Origin: Flagellimonas ochracea
GTDB lineage: Bacteria > Bacteroidota > Bacteroidia > Flavobacteriales > Flavobacteriaceae
Assembly: GCF_009903685.1 (NCBI RefSeq)
Contig: NZ_JAAABI010000007.1
Coordinates: 1 to 64,000, forward strand
Direction of reading: 5' to 3'
Length of the DNA: 64,000 nucleotides
Under the pieces are notes generated by a model. That model did no database searches and was not told the DNA's origin. It saw only the letters and a program-made list of their open reading frames with translations. Numbering within the stretch: position 1 is the stretch's first letter; each line of letters opens with the position of its first letter. Below, one piece after another: positions 1 through 8,342 of this stretch. Made by a program: the position numbers and the translations under genes.

Positions 1-90
1 GGCCCACCCCTTTCCATTCCGAACAGGGAAGTTAAGCCCGTTAGCGCCGATGGTACTGCCACACCAGGTGGGAGAGTAGGTCGCCGCCTT
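1..90 (+). rRNA. rrf: 5S ribosomal RNA, 3' part
   Basis: The window opens inside a 5S rRNA gene. The conserved block around positions 14-40 (cattccgaacagggaagtta) and the 3' half with ggtgggagagtaggtcgccgcc at about 67-88 are typical of bacterial 5S RNA. The 5' end lies before base 1, so the gene is truncated by the window edge. It presumably closes an rRNA operon whose 16S and 23S genes are upstream. A strong terminator follows at once. Confidence 0.9.
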
Positions 91-96
91 CCTCAA

Positions 97-127
97 GGCC
101 CGATGCAATGCGTATCGGGCCTTTTTT
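97..127 (+). terminator. rRNA operon terminator
   Basis: A perfect 8-bp stem, ggcccgat (97-104) and atcgggcc (114-121), encloses a 9-base loop and is followed by a run of six T. This is a classic intrinsic terminator directly after the 5S gene. Confidence 0.9.
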
Positions 128-162
128 ATTTTTAAGCACTATCTTTAGCATAAAACTAAATT

Positions 163-1503
163 ATGCGTAAGCTTCAACTTCTTGTATTCTCTTTTTTACT
201 CTTTTCATTCTCACTATTTTCTCAAAATAATCAGTTAAAAGCCCTAGTTGGGGGAACGTTGATTGATGGCTATGGTTCAGACCCGATAAAGAATAGTGTA
301 ATATTAATACAAGGCGAACGTATCAAAGCAGTTGGAACTGTTGAAACACTAACCGTGCCTGAAAATGCTGAAATCATATCAACAGAAGGTATGAGCGTAC
401 TTCCCGGACTATGGGATATGCATGTGCATACCATGATCAATGGTCATGCAGATTATACGTATTGGGACAAGACATATCCACCATTGTTCGAAGATGTGAT
501 CATGCCTGCTTCTGCGTATCAATTACTGATGGCCGGTGTTACCAGTGCAAGAGATTTGGGAGCACCTTTAGAAGAAAGCATAGCGGTTCGGGATGCTATC
601 AATTCTGGAGAAATTCCAGGAGCAACGTTATATGTTTCGGGCCCGTTTATCCAACATAAACCCTACCCTGGAACAGAAGACTTTAGGTGGGGGGTGAACG
701 GTCCCGAGGATGGAAGAAAAAAAATCAGAAAATTGGCCAAGGCCGGAGTGGATGTCATCAAACTGATTGATCATGACCAGATGACCACGGAAGAACTAAG
801 GGCAGTAGTTGATGAGTCGCATAAAAATAACCTAAAGGTGGTTGCCCATGGGCATAGACCCGAAGAGATACGAAGAGGACTGGAAGTAGGAGTCGATTGT
901 TTTGAACACACTGGATTGTCTTCAGCGCCAAGATATCCCGATGATGTAATGGAAATGATTAAGGAGCGAACAGCACAGATGAACAAAGGGCCCTTGTTCT
1001 GGTGTCCGACTGTTGAAGGGCTTTACAATTACGAGTATGTAAGGGATAATCCTGAGAAATTGGATAACGATTCTTGGCATTTGGGTCTACCTGATAGCGT
1101 GATAACGGATATAAAAAATAGCTTTAAACACCCAGACCGGCTTCCTTATTTCCAATTGACCCCTTCGAGAAGACCAACTTTACAAACGAAAATTCAACAA
1201 TTGTTGGATGCGGGAGTGGTGCTCTTAATAGGCACCGATAGTGGTATCCCCATGAAATTCCATAGTCAATCCACCTGGAATGAACTGGATGTATGGGTCA
1301 ACGAATTTGGTATCGACCCCATGTACGCCATACGCTCCGCTACCTACTGGCCAGCACTTTGGACGGGTGTTGCGGATGAAGTTGGAACAATTACCCCGGG
1401 TAAATATGCCGATATTATTGCGGTGGATGGTGATGTACTTCGGTACATTAGCCTATTGCAGGATGTTGACTTGGTAATCAAACACGGTAAACGCTACAAA
1501 TAG
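163..1503 (+). CDS. Secreted amidohydrolase family protein
   Basis: A 446-residue metal-dependent amidohydrolase of the imidazolonepropionase/prolidase-like subgroup. An N-terminal signal peptide of about 20 residues (hydrophobic, ending FSLFSQ) sends it to the periplasm or outside. The complete binuclear metal set is visible: H87 and H89 in DMHVHT, K200 in VIKLID (likely the carboxylated lysine), H229 in VAHGH, H249 in CFEHTG and D359 in IGTDSG. These flavobacterial enzymes usually act on peptide-like or cyclic amides; the substrate here is unknown. A near-consensus -7 box TATCTTTA lies at 140-147, 15 bases before the ATG. The next gene begins 6 bases after the stop, so the two are probably co-transcribed. 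Confidence 0.85.
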   Translation: MRKLQLLVFSFLLFSFSLFSQNNQLKALVGGTLIDGYGSDPIKNSVILIQGERIKAVGTVETLTVPENAEIISTEGMSVLPGLWDMHVHTMINGHADYTYWDKTYPPLFEDVIMPASAYQLLMAGVTSARDLGAPLEESIAVRDAINSGEIPGATLYVSGPFIQHKPYPGTEDFRWGVNGPEDGRKKIRKLAKAGVDVIKLIDHDQMTTEELRAVVDESHKNNLKVVAHGHRPEEIRRGLEVGVDCFEHTGLSSAPRYPDDVMEMIKERTAQMNKGPLFWCPTVEGLYNYEYVRDNPEKLDNDSWHLGLPDSVITDIKNSFKHPDRLPYFQLTPSRRPTLQTKIQQLLDAGVVLLIGTDSGIPMKFHSQSTWNELDVWVNEFGIDPMYAIRSATYWPALWTGVADEVGTITPGKYADIIAVDGDVLRYISLLQDVDLVIKHGKRYK

Positions 1504-1509
1504 GTTGCC

Positions 1510-2148
1510 TTGACATTCAAATCCCAATCTGTTTTACTGGAGGAGAAGTGGAACGCCTATTCGCACGCTTTGGGTATTGTTCTGGCCTTAATGGGGAGTT
1601 ACTATTTGCTTTCAAAAGATTTAGGCTCGGGACTTTACCAATTTGAAAGCATTTTGGTCTACTGTCTTTCCTTGATTTTGTTGTTTACCGCTTCAACAAT
1701 TTATCATGCCGTTGAAAACCCAAAACTGAAAAGGAAATTGCGGGTTTTGGACCATATCAGTATTTATTACTTGATAGCAGGTACGTATACTCCAGTTTGT
1801 CTCACTGTATTGATTGGTTCAAAAGGATGGTTATTGTTTTATCTAGTATGGGGTACTGCTTTGTTCGGCACCATCTTGAAAATTTTCTTCACCGGAAAGT
1901 TTGAAGTTTTCTCTTTGATACTCTACGGTATCATGGGATGGATAATCGTTATAGATTTACCATACCTTCTTGATACCATGTCACCGAAAGGATTGTTGTG
2001 GCTTTCCTTGGGAGGAGCTTTTTACACGGTTGGAATCTTGTTTTATGCCATTAGAAAAATCCCATTCAACCACCTAATTTGGCATTTTTTTGTTTTGGGT
2101 GGGGCTATAAGCCATTGGATGATGATTTATGAAGAGACCGTCCGTTAA
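1510..2148 (+). CDS. Hemolysin III / PAQR family membrane protein
   Basis: 212 residues with about seven hydrophobic segments. The family signatures are present: EEKWNAYSHALG near residue 11, STIYHAVENP and LDHISIYYLIAGTYTP around 62-97, and IWHFFVLGGAISHW near the C-terminus, giving the Ser/His/Asp metal-site pattern of PAQR/YqfA-type integral membrane proteins. Members are named for hemolysin III, but a membrane hydrolase-like role is more likely; no haemolytic activity is implied. No ATG fits the conserved N-terminus, so a TTG at 1510 is the chosen start. It follows the amidohydrolase by 6 bases. Confidence 0.8.
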   Translation: MTFKSQSVLLEEKWNAYSHALGIVLALMGSYYLLSKDLGSGLYQFESILVYCLSLILLFTASTIYHAVENPKLKRKLRVLDHISIYYLIAGTYTPVCLTVLIGSKGWLLFYLVWGTALFGTILKIFFTGKFEVFSLILYGIMGWIIVIDLPYLLDTMSPKGLLWLSLGGAFYTVGILFYAIRKIPFNHLIWHFFVLGGAISHWMMIYEETVR

Positions 2149-2159
2149 GCTTTTGGAAT

Positions 2160-2849
2160 TCAAATGAAATAGGCTACTGCTACGCCCAAAACTATGACAA
2201 TCAACTTCTTAAAATCAAATGAATGCCCTTTGGAACTTTCAAAAAGGATAATGGTTGAGATATGGAGGAAAACCCCAATAGCCAATGAATTCAAAAGAAA
2301 TCCATGGTTATCAACCCAAGGTGAGTGTGCGGCCAAATAGGTGCCCAGAGGAGTCATCAATGAAAACAATGCTATAAACAAAACCACAAAACTGGGTTTC
2401 ATTTTTGAGTTGACCAAAAATATGCTCAGTATCAAGGTAACAGGTATTTTGTGGATAACAATACCATACAGCATGGAATTGGTTCCATCTAAGGGAACTC
2501 CCTCTACCAAAGCATGGATGGACAAACTCAAAAAAAGCATCAGGGGAAATGTGTTTTCCGAAATCGGGTGATGCATGTGTCCGTGTTCGGCACCTTTGGA
2601 AAAGAACTCCAAAAAAACCTGCAGAAGAATTCCCGCCAAAACAAAAAGAGCAACATGCTTGGGATTGCCAGCATGGTATACTTCCGGGAGCAACTCAAAA
2701 AAGGTCAGTGCCAATAGAAATGCACCGCTAAAGGCCAGGAGTAGATTAATGGTATCCGCCTGCTTTGGTTTTTTCCACCAAACAAAGGCAAAACTGATCC
2801 AAACCGCCAAAAAGGGAATCAGTAGAATTACTGCAAAAGGAACATCCAT
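2160..2849 (-). CDS. ZIP family metal transporter
   Basis: 229 residues with about eight membrane spans, typical of ZIP (ZupT/Gufa-like) divalent-metal importers of the inner membrane. TM2 carries LTFFELLPEVYH, the cytoplasmic loop has a His-rich patch HGHMHHP, and TM4 has the metal-site motif SIHALVEGVP. TM5, usually HxxPE, here reads HKIPVT, so the second-site Glu is replaced. It converges with the hemolysin III-like gene (11-base gap) and diverges from the methyltransferase at 2906. A TATTTTTG -7 box on this strand is at 2867-2874. Metal specificity cannot be read from the sequence. Confidence 0.8.
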   Translation of the reverse strand: MDVPFAVILLIPFLAVWISFAFVWWKKPKQADTINLLLAFSGAFLLALTFFELLPEVYHAGNPKHVALFVLAGILLQVFLEFFSKGAEHGHMHHPISENTFPLMLFLSLSIHALVEGVPLDGTNSMLYGIVIHKIPVTLILSIFLVNSKMKPSFVVLFIALFSLMTPLGTYLAAHSPWVDNHGFLLNSLAIGVFLHISTIILFESSKGHSFDFKKLIVIVLGVAVAYFI

Positions 2850-2866
2850 TGGTTACGTTGAAGGGG

Positions 2867-2874
2867 CAAAAATA
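2867..2874 (-). promoter_or_regulatory. -7 promoter box for the ZIP gene
   Basis: On the minus strand this is TATTTTTG, an exact match to the Bacteroidota TAnnTTTG -7 element, 17 bases upstream of the ZIP start codon. It forms one arm of a palindrome with the plus-strand box at 2878-2885. Confidence 0.7.
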
Positions 2875-2877
2875 GCC

Positions 2878-2885
2878 TATTTTTG
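2878..2885 (+). promoter_or_regulatory. -7 promoter box for the rRNA methyltransferase gene
   Basis: TATTTTTG, an exact TAnnTTTG box, 20 bases before the ATG at 2906. A TTG at 2858-2860, 17 bases upstream, is a possible -33 element. The minus-strand box for the divergent ZIP gene is only 3 bases away. Confidence 0.7.
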
Positions 2886-2905
2886 TTGAAAGTCTTACAG
2901 AAGAA

Positions 2906-4072
2906 ATGGCAGGAAATTTTAGGATGTTGGCAAAGACCTTATATGGTTTTGAGCCCATTTTGGCGAAAGAATTGCGGAATTTGGGTGCTGCAAATGTCAC
3001 CGAAGGAGTCCGTAATGTCTCGTTTGATGGAGACCTTGGTTTTTTATACAAGGCCAATCTTTGTATACGTACGGCGCTAAAAGTATTCAGGCCCATTAAA
3101 ACCTTTAAGATATTTCACGAAAGGGACTTGTACCAAAATATGTACGCCATTGATTGGACGGCCTATTTTGATGTGGATAAGACCTTCGCTATTGATACCA
3201 CCATGAGTTCTGATGTTTTTAAGAATTCCATGTATGTTTCCCAAAAGGGAAAGGATGCCTTAGTGGACAAGTTTAGGGACAAGCTAAAGCAGCGTCCTAA
3301 TGTTAATTCTCAACATCCGGATATCAGAATAAACATCCATATTTTCAAAAACACATGTACGGTTTCTTTAGATAGTTCTGGCGAGTCCCTTCATCAACGC
3401 GGCTATCGAATTGCAACGAATATTGCGCCCATTAATGAGGTACTTGCCGCGGGACTTTTATTGATGAGCGGTTGGGATGGACGAACAGACTTTTTGGACC
3501 CAATGTGTGGTAGCGGCACATTTTTAATAGAGGCGGCAATGATTGCCTGCAATATTCCGGCAAACATAAACCGGGAATCTTTTGCGTTTATGCACTGGAA
3601 AGACTATGATTCTGAACTGCACGAAAAAATAGTGGATGCAAGTCTCAATAAAACCCGTGAGTTCCATCATAGGATATTTGGATATGACAAGGCTCCTTCT
3701 GCTGTACGCAAGGCGCAAGAAAATGTAGAGAATGCCAGTCTATCGGAGTACATTCATATTGAAAGAAAGGATTTCTTCCGAGGTGAAAAACCAGTGGATG
3801 GGAAACTGCACATGGTGTTCAATCCGCCCTACGGGGAGCGTTTACCCATTGCGGCAGACGATTTTTATAAGAAAATTGGTGATACTTTGAAACAACACTA
3901 TCCTGAAACCGATGCTTGGCTGATTACATCCAATCTGGAGGCCTTGAAGAGCGTTGGTCTTCGTACTTCCAAAAAAATCAAAACTTTCAACGGGAAGTTG
4001 GAGTCTCGATTGGTAAAGTATGAAATGTATAAAGGAAGCAAAAAATCCAAATACTTGGACAGCGAAGGATGA
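2906..4072 (+). CDS. THUMP-domain RNA methyltransferase (RlmL-N/YpsC-like)
   Basis: 388 residues. An N-terminal ferredoxin-like/THUMP region (about 1-160, with TLYGFEPILAKEL at 11-23) precedes a Rossmann methyltransferase domain. SAM-binding motif I is DPMCGSGTFLIEAA at 198-211 and the catalytic motif is NPPYGER near residue 297. This is the layout of the N-terminal half of RlmL and of Gram-positive YpsC, which make m2G2445 in 23S rRNA; that substrate is inferred from the family. The last motif and length agree with an intact enzyme. It stands alone, with the VOC gene converging downstream. Confidence 0.85.
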   Translation: MAGNFRMLAKTLYGFEPILAKELRNLGAANVTEGVRNVSFDGDLGFLYKANLCIRTALKVFRPIKTFKIFHERDLYQNMYAIDWTAYFDVDKTFAIDTTMSSDVFKNSMYVSQKGKDALVDKFRDKLKQRPNVNSQHPDIRINIHIFKNTCTVSLDSSGESLHQRGYRIATNIAPINEVLAAGLLLMSGWDGRTDFLDPMCGSGTFLIEAAMIACNIPANINRESFAFMHWKDYDSELHEKIVDASLNKTREFHHRIFGYDKAPSAVRKAQENVENASLSEYIHIERKDFFRGEKPVDGKLHMVFNPPYGERLPIAADDFYKKIGDTLKQHYPETDAWLITSNLEALKSVGLRTSKKIKTFNGKLESRLVKYEMYKGSKKSKYLDSEG

Positions 4073-4098
4073 AATTGGACATATGGACAGCCGAAGTC

Positions 4099-4446
4099 TT
4101 ATTTATCGGACCATATGGCTAGTTCATTCCCCGACGGGTCTGTAAAATGAAATCTACGGCCACCGGGAAAGGAAAAAATATCCTTCACAATTATACCTCC
4201 TGATTCCATTACCCGTTCTTTGATTGCTACTAAATCTTCATGATATAGCACAACCAACACTCCGTTCACTATATCTTCTCCTTCGTTAGCACTTTGGAAA
4301 CCACCTTCAATGCCACTTTGCGCAAAGGCGGTGTAGCCAGGACCATAATCCGTAAACTTCCAGCCAAAAGCTGATGCATAAAACTCTTTGATTTTATGTA
4401 AGTCTTTGGCCTTGAACTCGACGTAGTCAATCACTGTATTTTTCAT
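4099..4446 (-). CDS. VOC (glyoxalase/bleomycin-resistance fold) family protein
   Basis: 115 residues with the vicinal-oxygen-chelate two-module βαβββ pattern: VIDYVEFKAKDLHKIKEFYASAFGW at the N-terminus and FTDPSGNELAIWS at the C-terminus. It is a single-domain cytosolic protein; the substrate is unknown and a dioxygenase or resistance role is not implied. Its ATG overlaps the stop of the DUF6048 gene by four bases (ATGA-type coupling), making it the last gene of the rlmD operon. Confidence 0.8.
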   Translation of the reverse strand: MKNTVIDYVEFKAKDLHKIKEFYASAFGWKFTDYGPGYTAFAQSGIEGGFQSANEGEDIVNGVLVVLYHEDLVAIKERVMESGGIIVKDIFSFPGGRRFHFTDPSGNELAIWSDK

Positions 4447-5201
4447 TCGGATTTGGGTGTTTCACGTTTCTTTTTGGACTTTTTGTATAAAGGAATAAAA
4501 TAGGAGATGGAATAGTTGTAACTCACACCAAAATTGCTTCCATCGGTAACCTTGTTGAAGCCAGGAATCCAGAGATTTGGAAATCGGTCCGTTTCCTTGT
4601 TTGTCACCAAAAAGCCCAAACGGGCGCTCATCCCCATATAGATATTGGCAAAAAGTTCAGCTTTGATCCCGACCACAAATTCTAACCAAGATGCATTGAG
4701 ACCACTAAACTCTTCTCCAGGTGAAGCGCCTGGCAAAAAATCATCATCAAAGAATCTATCGCTATTATAGATGTTATAATCGTTTAACGTCTGGCTAAAA
4801 GAGGCTACTGCATAGCGGCCTCCAAGGGTTATGGCATTGTTCATCCCAAACCAATTTTCATAGGTATTGATGTCCACACCGGCTTTGAAATAACTTCCAG
4901 AGGTAGTATAGTTGTAGATTAAGGTATTTCCCAAATCCTCCGTTTGCGTTTTTTCTTCATTGCCGATTTCCGCCGCTAAATATAATTTTTGGGTAAGACG
5001 ATAATCTCCTACCAGCTCCAATCCAGTATAGTCTTCATCAATAAAGGAGAATATCAATCTACTGATATCGGCACCAACCCGAAGACCGTACTCTTCCTTA
5101 TACTCCACTGTATCTTTAGGCTGGAGGTCAATAGATTTATCCTGAGCTGTGACCAGAAGTGAAAATGAGAGGACAAAAAGGCTAATGAAATATCTTAACA
5201 T
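4443..5201 (-). CDS. DUF6048 family outer-membrane-like protein
   Basis: 252 residues with a signal peptide (ending LLVTAQDK) and many alternating hydrophobic β-strands (for example YLAAEIGNEE, SYFKAGVDI, FGVSYNYSISYFIP), suggesting a small outer-membrane β-barrel. The sequence and its position after the next gene match the flavobacterial DUF6048 family as I remember it. Function unknown. Its start overlaps the end of the DUF6452 gene by 20 bases, and its stop overlaps the start of the VOC gene. Confidence 0.7.
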   Translation of the reverse strand: MLRYFISLFVLSFSLLVTAQDKSIDLQPKDTVEYKEEYGLRVGADISRLIFSFIDEDYTGLELVGDYRLTQKLYLAAEIGNEEKTQTEDLGNTLIYNYTTSGSYFKAGVDINTYENWFGMNNAITLGGRYAVASFSQTLNDYNIYNSDRFFDDDFLPGASPGEEFSGLNASWLEFVVGIKAELFANIYMGMSARLGFLVTNKETDRFPNLWIPGFNKVTDGSNFGVSYNYSISYFIPLYKKSKKKRETPKSE

Positions 5202-5700
5202 GGATATTATTGGAGTTTTCTACTGTTGATTGAACAATTTGGATATCCTGAATCCAGTTTTCGGTACCTTCTGAAAGTGTGACGGTCAAATCATTAAAAT
5301 TGGCCACAAAACCACATGCTCTTGACACAAAGCTTTCACGGACTTGATAGGAAATGGTCAAAGTGTCCACGTTGCCTGTTTCCTCTTCGGTATCTTCATC
5401 ATCTGCAGAGTCCAATATAAACTGGTAGGATGTTGTCACTTCGTTGATCCTTAACGGAACAGATAAAGAATCAGGGGAATTGGACCTATCACCAAAGGAT
5501 TCATTATCCAAAACAGTGGAAATATCCGTGTTTATAATGCGAAGGGAAGTAACCTGCTTGGTTTCTGCAGTGTCCGCCACATCAAAAAAACCAATTACCA
5601 CAAGTGGAGTATCGCCATCCACGCAGATATCATCTTTTTCACAGGATGAAATATGCACAAGTAGTATGGTTATCAATAAAGCGGGGAGTATTTTTCTCAT
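5182..5700 (-). CDS. DUF6452 family lipoprotein
   Basis: 172 residues. The N-terminus MRKILPALLITILLVHISSCEKDD has a lipobox (HISSC, Cys20), so it is a lipoprotein; Glu after the Cys is compatible with retention or export depending on local rules. The C-terminal part is β-rich with a conserved central Cys (RACGFV near 128-133). It matches the flavobacterial family DUF6452 in content and in its place between rlmD and DUF6048. It begins 30 bases after the rlmD stop. Function unknown; a periplasmic partner of the DUF6048 barrel is plausible. Confidence 0.7.
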   Translation of the reverse strand: MRKILPALLITILLVHISSCEKDDICVDGDTPLVVIGFFDVADTAETKQVTSLRIINTDISTVLDNESFGDRSNSPDSLSVPLRINEVTTSYQFILDSADDEDTEEETGNVDTLTISYQVRESFVSRACGFVANFNDLTVTLSEGTENWIQDIQIVQSTVENSNNIHVKIFH

Positions 5701-5730
5701 TCCTGTTTAAATCGGCAAATTTAGAATCGA

Positions 5731-7143
5731 TTAAACCTGTCTTGTCAAAAGTACAACATTTTCCACGTGGTGGGTTTGGGGAAACATATCTACTGGTTGA
5801 ACCTTTTCCACAGCGTATTTTTCTTTTAGCAAGGCAAGGTCACGCGCTTGTGTGGCACTGTTGCAGCTCACATATACTATTCTTTCAGGCGCTACTTTGA
5901 TAAGTTGTCCCACTACCTTTTTATGCATACCATCGCGAGGAGGGTCAGTTATGATAACATCGGGATGTCCATACTTCTCAATAAACTCTGAAGTGAACAC
6001 ATTCTTCATGTCCCCAACAAAAAAATCCACATTTTCAATATGGTTATGTTGGGCATTTGTTTTGGCATCGGCTATGGCTTCGGGCACGGACTCCACGCCA
6101 ATTACTTTCTTTGCCTTTTTTGAAACAAATTGGGCAATGGTTCCTGTACCGGTATAGAGGTCGTAAACGAGTTCATCCCCGGTCAGTCCAGCAAAATCAA
6201 GGGCCACCTTGTACAGTTCATGGGCTTGTTCTGAATTGGTTTGATAAAAGGACTTCGCCGTGATTTTGAACTGCAAATCTTCCATTTCTTCAAAAATATG
6301 GTCCCGTCCCGCAAAACAATGCACCTCCTGGTCATAAATGGTATCATTTTGTTTCTGGTTGATGACATAGAGCAAGGCCGTTATTTCAGGGAATTTTTGT
6401 TCGATGTGTTTTAATAGTAGTTCTCTTTTTTCCAATTCATCTTCAAAAAACTGCAACAATACCATAATTTCCCCTTTGGAAGATGTCCGAATCATAAGAG
6501 TGCGCAGCAATCCTTCTTGTTTTCTGTGGTTAAAAAAAGAAAGTCCATTTTGGGTTGCAAAGTTTTTTATTTCCAATCTAATGGCGTTGGACGGATCTTC
6601 TTGAAGGTGGCATTTTTCAATGTCAAGAATCTTGTCCCACGAGCCAGGAATGTGAAAACCAAGAGCATTTCTATCTTTAATTTCATTTTCTGAAGCTATT
6701 TCATCGTCGGTCAACCAACGGTTGCTAGAAAAGGAAAACTCCATTTTGTTACGATAGGAATACTGTTTTTTTGAACCCAGTATCGGTAGAATCTGAGGGA
6801 GGTCAAGACCACCAATGCGCTTTAGGTTGTTCTCTACTTCTTTCTGTTTGTAATAAAGTTGGTGCTCGTAGGCCATATGCTGCCATTTGCACCCCCCACA
6901 AACACCAAAGTGATTGCATATTGGTTGGGTTCTTTTGCTCGAAAGATGATGGAAATGGGTAGCAACCCCTTCAAAATAGGCTTTTCTTTTCTTGGTCGTC
7001 ATCACATCGACCACATCTCCGGGAACGGCGTTGGACAAAAAGATGACCTTCCCATCTGGAGCTTTTCCAACCGATTTTCCTTTGGCACCGGCATCGATTA
7101 CTTCTACATGTTCGAACGTTCTCCGTCTAGTTTTTTTGCGCAT
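5731..7143 (-). CDS. rlmD: 23S rRNA (uracil-5-)-methyltransferase RlmD
   Basis: 470 residues of the RlmD/RumA family, which methylates C5 of U1939 in 23S rRNA. An N-terminal TRAM domain (about 8-65) is followed by the [4Fe-4S] cysteines C76, C82 and C85 (CNHFGVCGGC) with a fourth in IEKCHLQ. The methyltransferase domain shows YDLYTGTGTIAQF (motif I), TDPPRDGM, and the catalytic Cys in VYVSCNS. An in-frame ATG exists 36 bases upstream, but a TACTTTTG promoter box at 7148-7155 lies between the two, so 7143 is chosen. It is the first gene of an operon with DUF6452, DUF6048 and VOC genes. Confidence 0.92.
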   Translation of the reverse strand: MRKKTRRRTFEHVEVIDAGAKGKSVGKAPDGKVIFLSNAVPGDVVDVMTTKKRKAYFEGVATHFHHLSSKRTQPICNHFGVCGGCKWQHMAYEHQLYYKQKEVENNLKRIGGLDLPQILPILGSKKQYSYRNKMEFSFSSNRWLTDDEIASENEIKDRNALGFHIPGSWDKILDIEKCHLQEDPSNAIRLEIKNFATQNGLSFFNHRKQEGLLRTLMIRTSSKGEIMVLLQFFEDELEKRELLLKHIEQKFPEITALLYVINQKQNDTIYDQEVHCFAGRDHIFEEMEDLQFKITAKSFYQTNSEQAHELYKVALDFAGLTGDELVYDLYTGTGTIAQFVSKKAKKVIGVESVPEAIADAKTNAQHNHIENVDFFVGDMKNVFTSEFIEKYGHPDVIITDPPRDGMHKKVVGQLIKVAPERIVYVSCNSATQARDLALLKEKYAVEKVQPVDMFPQTHHVENVVLLTRQV

Positions 7144-7147
7144 GGGG

Positions 7148-7155
7148 CAAAAGTA
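7148..7155 (-). promoter_or_regulatory. -7 promoter box for rlmD
   Basis: TACTTTTG on the minus strand, an exact TAnnTTTG match, ending only 4 bases before the chosen ATG. It decides the start and implies a leaderless or nearly leaderless mRNA. Confidence 0.7.
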
Positions 7156-7264
7156 AGCATAGGTTTTCATAAAGAACAACTAACTTGTTGATTTGGGTTG
7201 AAGAAATGACCATCGCTTTTTTGAACCTTTTTCTCCTTTCTATGTCTATTGATTGGAAATAGTT

Positions 7265-7810
7265 ATGAAAGCAACTGATAGAGTTTTTGATGGGTTACTT
7301 GTTTTGGAGTATCGGTCCGGTAACAAAAAGTCATTGTCCTTATTGGTGAAAAGACATCACCTTAGATTGTGCAGGCATGCTTATGGTTATACCAAGGATT
7401 TTGAAGTTTCAAAGGATATTGTACAGGATACATGGAGCTCCATCATTAATAACATACAATCTCTAAAGAAACCTAATAGTTTTGGAAGTTGGGCAACCAT
7501 GATAGTAACCAGAAAATCATTGGATTATCTCAACAAGAAAAATAGGGATAGGTTAAAATTGGAAGATTATTCCTATGACAAGCAAACCTTGGAAGGACCG
7601 GATAAAACCGAACCGGAAATACAAAACCTTCTCATGGCAATAAGGGAATTGCCAGAAAATCAGCGGATGGTCTTGCGGTTGTTCTATGTGGAGGAATATT
7701 CACTCAAGGAAATCGCAGACATCTTGGGAGTATCTGTGGGAACAATAAAATCCAGGTTGTTTCATGCAAGGGAAAAATTAAAAATGATTTTTAAAAACAA
7801 TAAGAAATGA
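7265..7810 (+). CDS. ECF-type RNA polymerase sigma factor
   Basis: 181 residues of the extracytoplasmic-function sigma-70 group. Region 2 includes VSKDIVQDTWSSI (core and -10 binding), and region 4 has the helix-turn-helix YSLKEIADILGVSVGTIKSRL near the C-terminus after RELPENQRMVLRL. A TTG lies 12 bases upstream in frame but ATG at 7265 is preferred. The stop overlaps the ATG of the next gene (ATGA), so the two are translationally coupled and the neighbour is likely its membrane-bound partner. Confidence 0.88.
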   Translation: MKATDRVFDGLLVLEYRSGNKKSLSLLVKRHHLRLCRHAYGYTKDFEVSKDIVQDTWSSIINNIQSLKKPNSFGSWATMIVTRKSLDYLNKKNRDRLKLEDYSYDKQTLEGPDKTEPEIQNLLMAIRELPENQRMVLRLFYVEEYSLKEIADILGVSVGTIKSRLFHAREKLKMIFKNNKK

Positions 7811-8187
7811 AAGATGACAGCAAAAAAATCGATGAATTAATCAAAGAAGCACTTACCGAGGAAGAAGCAAGATTCTACGATGAATTGGGTGAGCAAAATG
7901 TTCTTGAAAAGTTTGAAGGCGTGTTTAAAGGAAGAATGGGTTGGTTGAGCATTTTGATGAACTTTTGGATCTTGGTATTTTTTGTGCTGCTGGTCTATTG
8001 TGCCGTTCAATTTTTCGGTGCGGAGACCACAGAGGGGCTTGTTACCTGGGGTGTGGGCGTTCTGGTCTGCTCAATTTTGGTAAGTATGCTAAAACTTTAT
8101 ATTTGGATGCAGATGGACAAGAACGATATCTTAAGGGAACTAAAGCGATTGGAACTCCAAGTTTCGGCACTTTCCCATAAAAAATAA
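7807..8187 (+). CDS. Small membrane protein paired with sigma factor (DUF6768-like)
   Basis: 126 residues. A charged cytosolic N-terminus of about 45 residues (DELIKEALTEEEARFYDELGEQNV) precedes two transmembrane segments (about 47-70 and 75-95) and a short amphipathic tail with possible coiled coil (ILRELKRLELQVSAL). This fits what I recall as DUF6768, which accompanies ECF sigma factors. It overlaps the sigma gene by four bases. An anti-sigma-like role is inferred from context; no zinc-binding anti-sigma motif (HxxxCxxC) is present. Confidence 0.65.
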   Translation: MKDDSKKIDELIKEALTEEEARFYDELGEQNVLEKFEGVFKGRMGWLSILMNFWILVFFVLLVYCAVQFFGAETTEGLVTWGVGVLVCSILVSMLKLYIWMQMDKNDILRELKRLELQVSALSHKK

Positions 8188-8236
8188 ACTCGCAATGGGC
8201 CATTATAACCAAAATTGACCAAATATTTAATATTTT

Positions 8237-8278
8237 AGCAGCTCTTCAAGGGGTGATTTCTCTCCCACGCTGCTTTTT
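8237..8278 (+). terminator. Candidate terminator after the sigma operon
   Basis: Stem AGCAGC (8237-8242) pairs with GCTGCT (8269-8274), with additional internal pairing ggg/ccc, followed by TTTT. It may end the sigma operon, or act as a leader structure in front of rocD. Confidence 0.4.
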
Positions 8279-8342
8279 CGAGTCCTCGAAAGAATAAAGG
8301 TACAGTAGGAATGGTTATTTTATTAATTTAAACACTATTAAA

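Noticed and set aside
1510..2148. Haemolysin function for the hemolysin III-like gene
   Set aside because: The name is historical; the sequence shows a seven-TM PAQR-type protein, not a pore-forming toxin.
2341..2889. Plus-strand reading frames opposite the ZIP transporter
   Set aside because: They overlap each other, show no family pattern and lie antisense to an intact transporter with conserved motifs.
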